Shown here: positions 5,820 through 6,955 of the stretch, in pieces
Position numbering within the stretch: position 1 is the stretch's first letter
Layout of the letters: each line of letters opens with the position of its first letter
Assembly: GCA_947630585.1 (NCBI GenBank)
Contig: CANRIE010000036.1
Coordinates: 1 to 6,955, forward strand
Reading direction: 5' to 3'
DNA: 6,955 nt
Source of the DNA: an uncultured Bacilli bacterium
Lineage (GTDB): Bacteria > Bacillota_I > Bacilli_A > RF39 > UBA660
Position numbers and translations under genes: made by a program
The notes under the pieces: generated by a model
Database searches by the model: none
Told to the model about the DNA's origin: nothing
What the model saw: only the letters and a program-made list of their open reading frames with translations

Positions 5820-5884
5820 ATAAAGATAGAAGCCAGGAAGGACGGGTGAATTATTTAATAGGAAGCTATCTTTTTTATCACCTA
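5820..5884 (+). ncRNA. Candidate structured leader RNA with pseudoknot potential
   Basis: AAAGATAG (5822-5829) pairs perfectly with CTATCTTT (5866-5873). The stem can continue through a 3x3 purine internal loop (AAG opposite AAG, able to form G-A pairs) into CC/GG (5833-5834 with 5861-5862). Within the closed loop, GGTGA (5845-5849) is complementary to TCACC (5878-5882) beyond the stem, so the two helices would form an H-type pseudoknot or exclude each other. Six T (5871-5876) follow the first stem, as in a terminator. The purine-rich loop contains AGGAAGGACGGG. This region is less AT-rich than the flanks. I do not recognise a named RNA family. It could be an attenuator, a protein-binding autoregulatory site or a small RNA. 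Confidence 0.5.
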
Positions 5885-5915
5885 AAAAAAATAACTAATG
5901 AAAGGAAGTAAAAAA

Positions 5916-6955
5916 ATGACACAAGAACAAGTCAAAAGCACTAAAGAAGAAATAGAAGAGGTTGAAAAACAAAAAGAAGAAGAAAAAGAAAGGGAAATTG
6001 CAGAAGCAAAGAAAAATGGAGAGATTATCCCATTATGCTTTGATGACTGCTTCAAAAGCATGTTTGGAGATGCAACCCATCTTGAAACATCAGCATTTCT
6101 AATATCTAAAATATTAGGAATGGATTATGATAAGTTAAAAGGAAAAATTGTAGTTCAACCAAACAGAGTTGTTAAAGCTCAACCTGACAAGAAAGATGAA
6201 GAAAGGGATTTAGTTCTTTATGTTGAACCAATTGATACTAAATTAATTGTTGAAATTACCTATGATGCTATTGCTTTAAATAATTTAGGAGATTATTTTC
6301 TAAATGACAGGGATAGTTACGTTCTTAAGATATTAAGAGATTTATATTATTTATCAGCAAGTCATGGTAATAGTTTAGCAAGTGGTGAAGGATATGACAA
6401 ATTAAAAGCAATCTTTTTAATTGAATTTAATCCTTACTTTATTGATAGAGACCATAAAGAATTTTATGAGGAGTATCATTTTAGGAATAAATATGGTCAC
6501 ATCTTAACCGAAAATTTCAAAATTATCAACATAAATATTGTCGAATGTAAAAAACTATGGTATTATAATACATATAAGAGCGACGAATATGATACTTTTC
6601 ATAAGGATTTAATTTTACTCGGAGCTTTAATGTCTGTAACTAATATGGATGATGTAGACAAGTGTTTAGGTGACATTGATGCAACTTTGAAAATTAAGGA
6701 ATTAATTAAAGAGGTGATTATTAATATGAATAACAATGATGATGCTTGGGGTAGATGGTATGATAGAAATGAAGAAAATGAAAGAATGGCTCAAAGTAAT
6801 CTTGATTTTGCCCATAAGCAAGGCGTTAAGGAAGGAATAGTCATCGGACGTGACGAAGGAATTAAGTATAATGTACCCTATAATGTACCCATAGATGTGG
6901 ACACAAGAAGAAGAAGGTATCCAACAAAATGGACACTTCAAAAAGGGATAAAATC
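5916..6955 (+). CDS. Rpn family PD-(D/E)XK nuclease/putative transposase, 3' end outside window
   Basis: At least 346 codons are open to the window edge. The first 35 residues are a highly charged, helix-like lead ('EEIEEVEKQKEEEKEREIAEAKK'). The Rpn/PDDEXK_2 domain then begins with 'FDDCFKSMFGD' (42-52) and 'AFLISKILG' (60-68). 'ERDLVLYV' (Asp98) and 'KLIVEIT' (Glu113-x-Thr115) fill the positions of the D…E-x-K/Q/N active site. 'GDYFLNDRDSYVLKILRDLYY' and 'AIFLIEFNP' follow, and residues after about 285 show the usual Gly-Ile repeats ('GVKEGIVIGRDEGI'). Known Rpn proteins are metal-dependent DNA endonucleases, linked to recombination and phage defence. Start 5916 is supported by AAAGGAAG (5901-5908); the in-frame ATG at 5898 lacks a ribosome site. 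An internal start lies at 6726. The end looks damaged: from 6867 there is a 12-bp duplication, then unexpected YNVPYNVP and RRRR sequence. Confidence 0.8.
   Translation, partial: MTQEQVKSTKEEIEEVEKQKEEEKEREIAEAKKNGEIIPLCFDDCFKSMFGDATHLETSAFLISKILGMDYDKLKGKIVVQPNRVVKAQPDKKDEERDLVLYVEPIDTKLIVEITYDAIALNNLGDYFLNDRDSYVLKILRDLYYLSASHGNSLASGEGYDKLKAIFLIEFNPYFIDRDHKEFYEEYHFRNKYGHILTENFKIININIVECKKLWYYNTYKSDEYDTFHKDLILLGALMSVTNMDDVDKCLGDIDATLKIKELIKEVIINMNNNDDAWGRWYDRNEENERMAQSNLDFAHKQGVKEGIVIGRDEGIKYNVPYNVPIDVDTRRRRYPTKWTLQKGIK
6707..6728 (+). promoter_or_regulatory. Internal Shine-Dalgarno and in-frame ATG within the Rpn gene
   Basis: Bases 6708-6718 (AAAGAGGTGAT) match the full anti-Shine-Dalgarno complement AAGGAGGTGAT at all but one position. 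An in-frame ATG (6726-6728, Met271) follows nine bases after GAGGTG. A separate C-terminal product starting MNNNDDAWGRWYDRNEENER would result. In characterised Rpn loci a short in-frame C-terminal protein (RpnS) made this way binds and inhibits the long form. Applying that here is inference. Confidence 0.5.
6867..6890 (+). repeat. Tandem 12-bp duplication in the Rpn gene
   Basis: TATAATGTACCC occurs twice head to tail (6867-6878 and 6879-6890). It encodes YNVP twice in the gene's frame and so does not shift it. It is unlike the Gly-Ile-Lys-Glu repeats typical of this part of Rpn proteins. A related GGACAC occurs twice just after (6899-6904, 6931-6936). Confidence 0.85.

Noticed and set aside
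5840..5848. ACGG within the leader, as in guanidine-II riboswitch loops
   Set aside because: The flanking bases do not form the required short hairpins, and there is no second ACGR hairpin.
5829..5850. AGCCAGGA and GGGTGAA in the leader, recalling pieces of cobalamin and FMN riboswitches
   Set aside because: Only short fragments match. The other conserved blocks and overall helices of those riboswitches are absent, and the downstream gene is not metabolic.
5898..5900. Alternative ATG start for the Rpn gene, six codons upstream
   Set aside because: No Shine-Dalgarno precedes it, and AAAGGAAG is placed correctly for the ATG at 5916.
6702..6941. Leftward 79-codon open frame
   Set aside because: It is antisense to the Rpn gene and has no supporting start signals or recognisable content.
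1..6955. CRISPR array, tRNA or rRNA genes
   Set aside because: No regularly spaced repeats of suitable length, no cloverleaf or T-loop signature, and no rRNA-like GC-rich segment were seen on either strand.

Overview
The window is very AT-rich DNA from a low-GC Gram-positive bacterium (Bacillota). Shine-Dalgarno sites are strong (AGGAGG-like), promoters are sigma-A-like, there is a lipobox lipoprotein, and all seven complete reading frames end in TAA. Trp is encoded by TGG and no gene contains an internal TGA, so nothing suggests the Mycoplasma code. An uncultured gut member of the Bacilli (RF39/Erysipelotrichia-like) would fit, but that placement is inference from style and gene content.

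Layout. Bases 1-172 hold a strong hairpin and a good promoter. Bases 173-1264 are a short rightward operon: a SIMPL-domain protein without a signal peptide, then a small protein resembling the core-binding (SAM-like) domain of tyrosine recombinases, whose frame is broken by one base in an A-run. A bidirectional terminator separates it from a leftward L-lactate dehydrogenase gene (1341-2255), which has all catalytic residues and the residues expected for fructose-1,6-bisphosphate activation. Divergent from it is a rightward multi-pass permease (2393-3844) that looks like the YfcC/DcuC-type ion-transporter superfamily. A hairpin terminator shared with a leftward two-helix DUF378 membrane protein (3875-4078) follows. 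Divergent again is a rightward lipoprotein (4187-5299) with a LolA/YdcC-like domain, an Asn/Thr-rich linker and a DUF4367-like C-terminal domain. It converges, with no gap, on a small leftward gene of unknown function (5300-5602).

The right end (5603-6955) is the most interesting part. A strong promoter drives a short leader RNA that can fold into a pseudoknot-like structure with a U-run. The leader precedes a PD-(D/E)XK Rpn-family nuclease gene that runs off the window. Inside this gene is a near-perfect Shine-Dalgarno followed by an in-frame ATG (6726). This is the arrangement by which known Rpn loci also make a short C-terminal protein that restrains the full-length nuclease. The last 90 bases of the gene look disturbed: a 12-bp tandem duplication, then family-like sequence in two other reading frames.

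The genes do not form one pathway. LDH and the divergent permease may both serve fermentation. The lipoprotein and DUF378 protein are envelope proteins. The SIMPL/recombinase-like pair and the Rpn locus are accessory-type genes.
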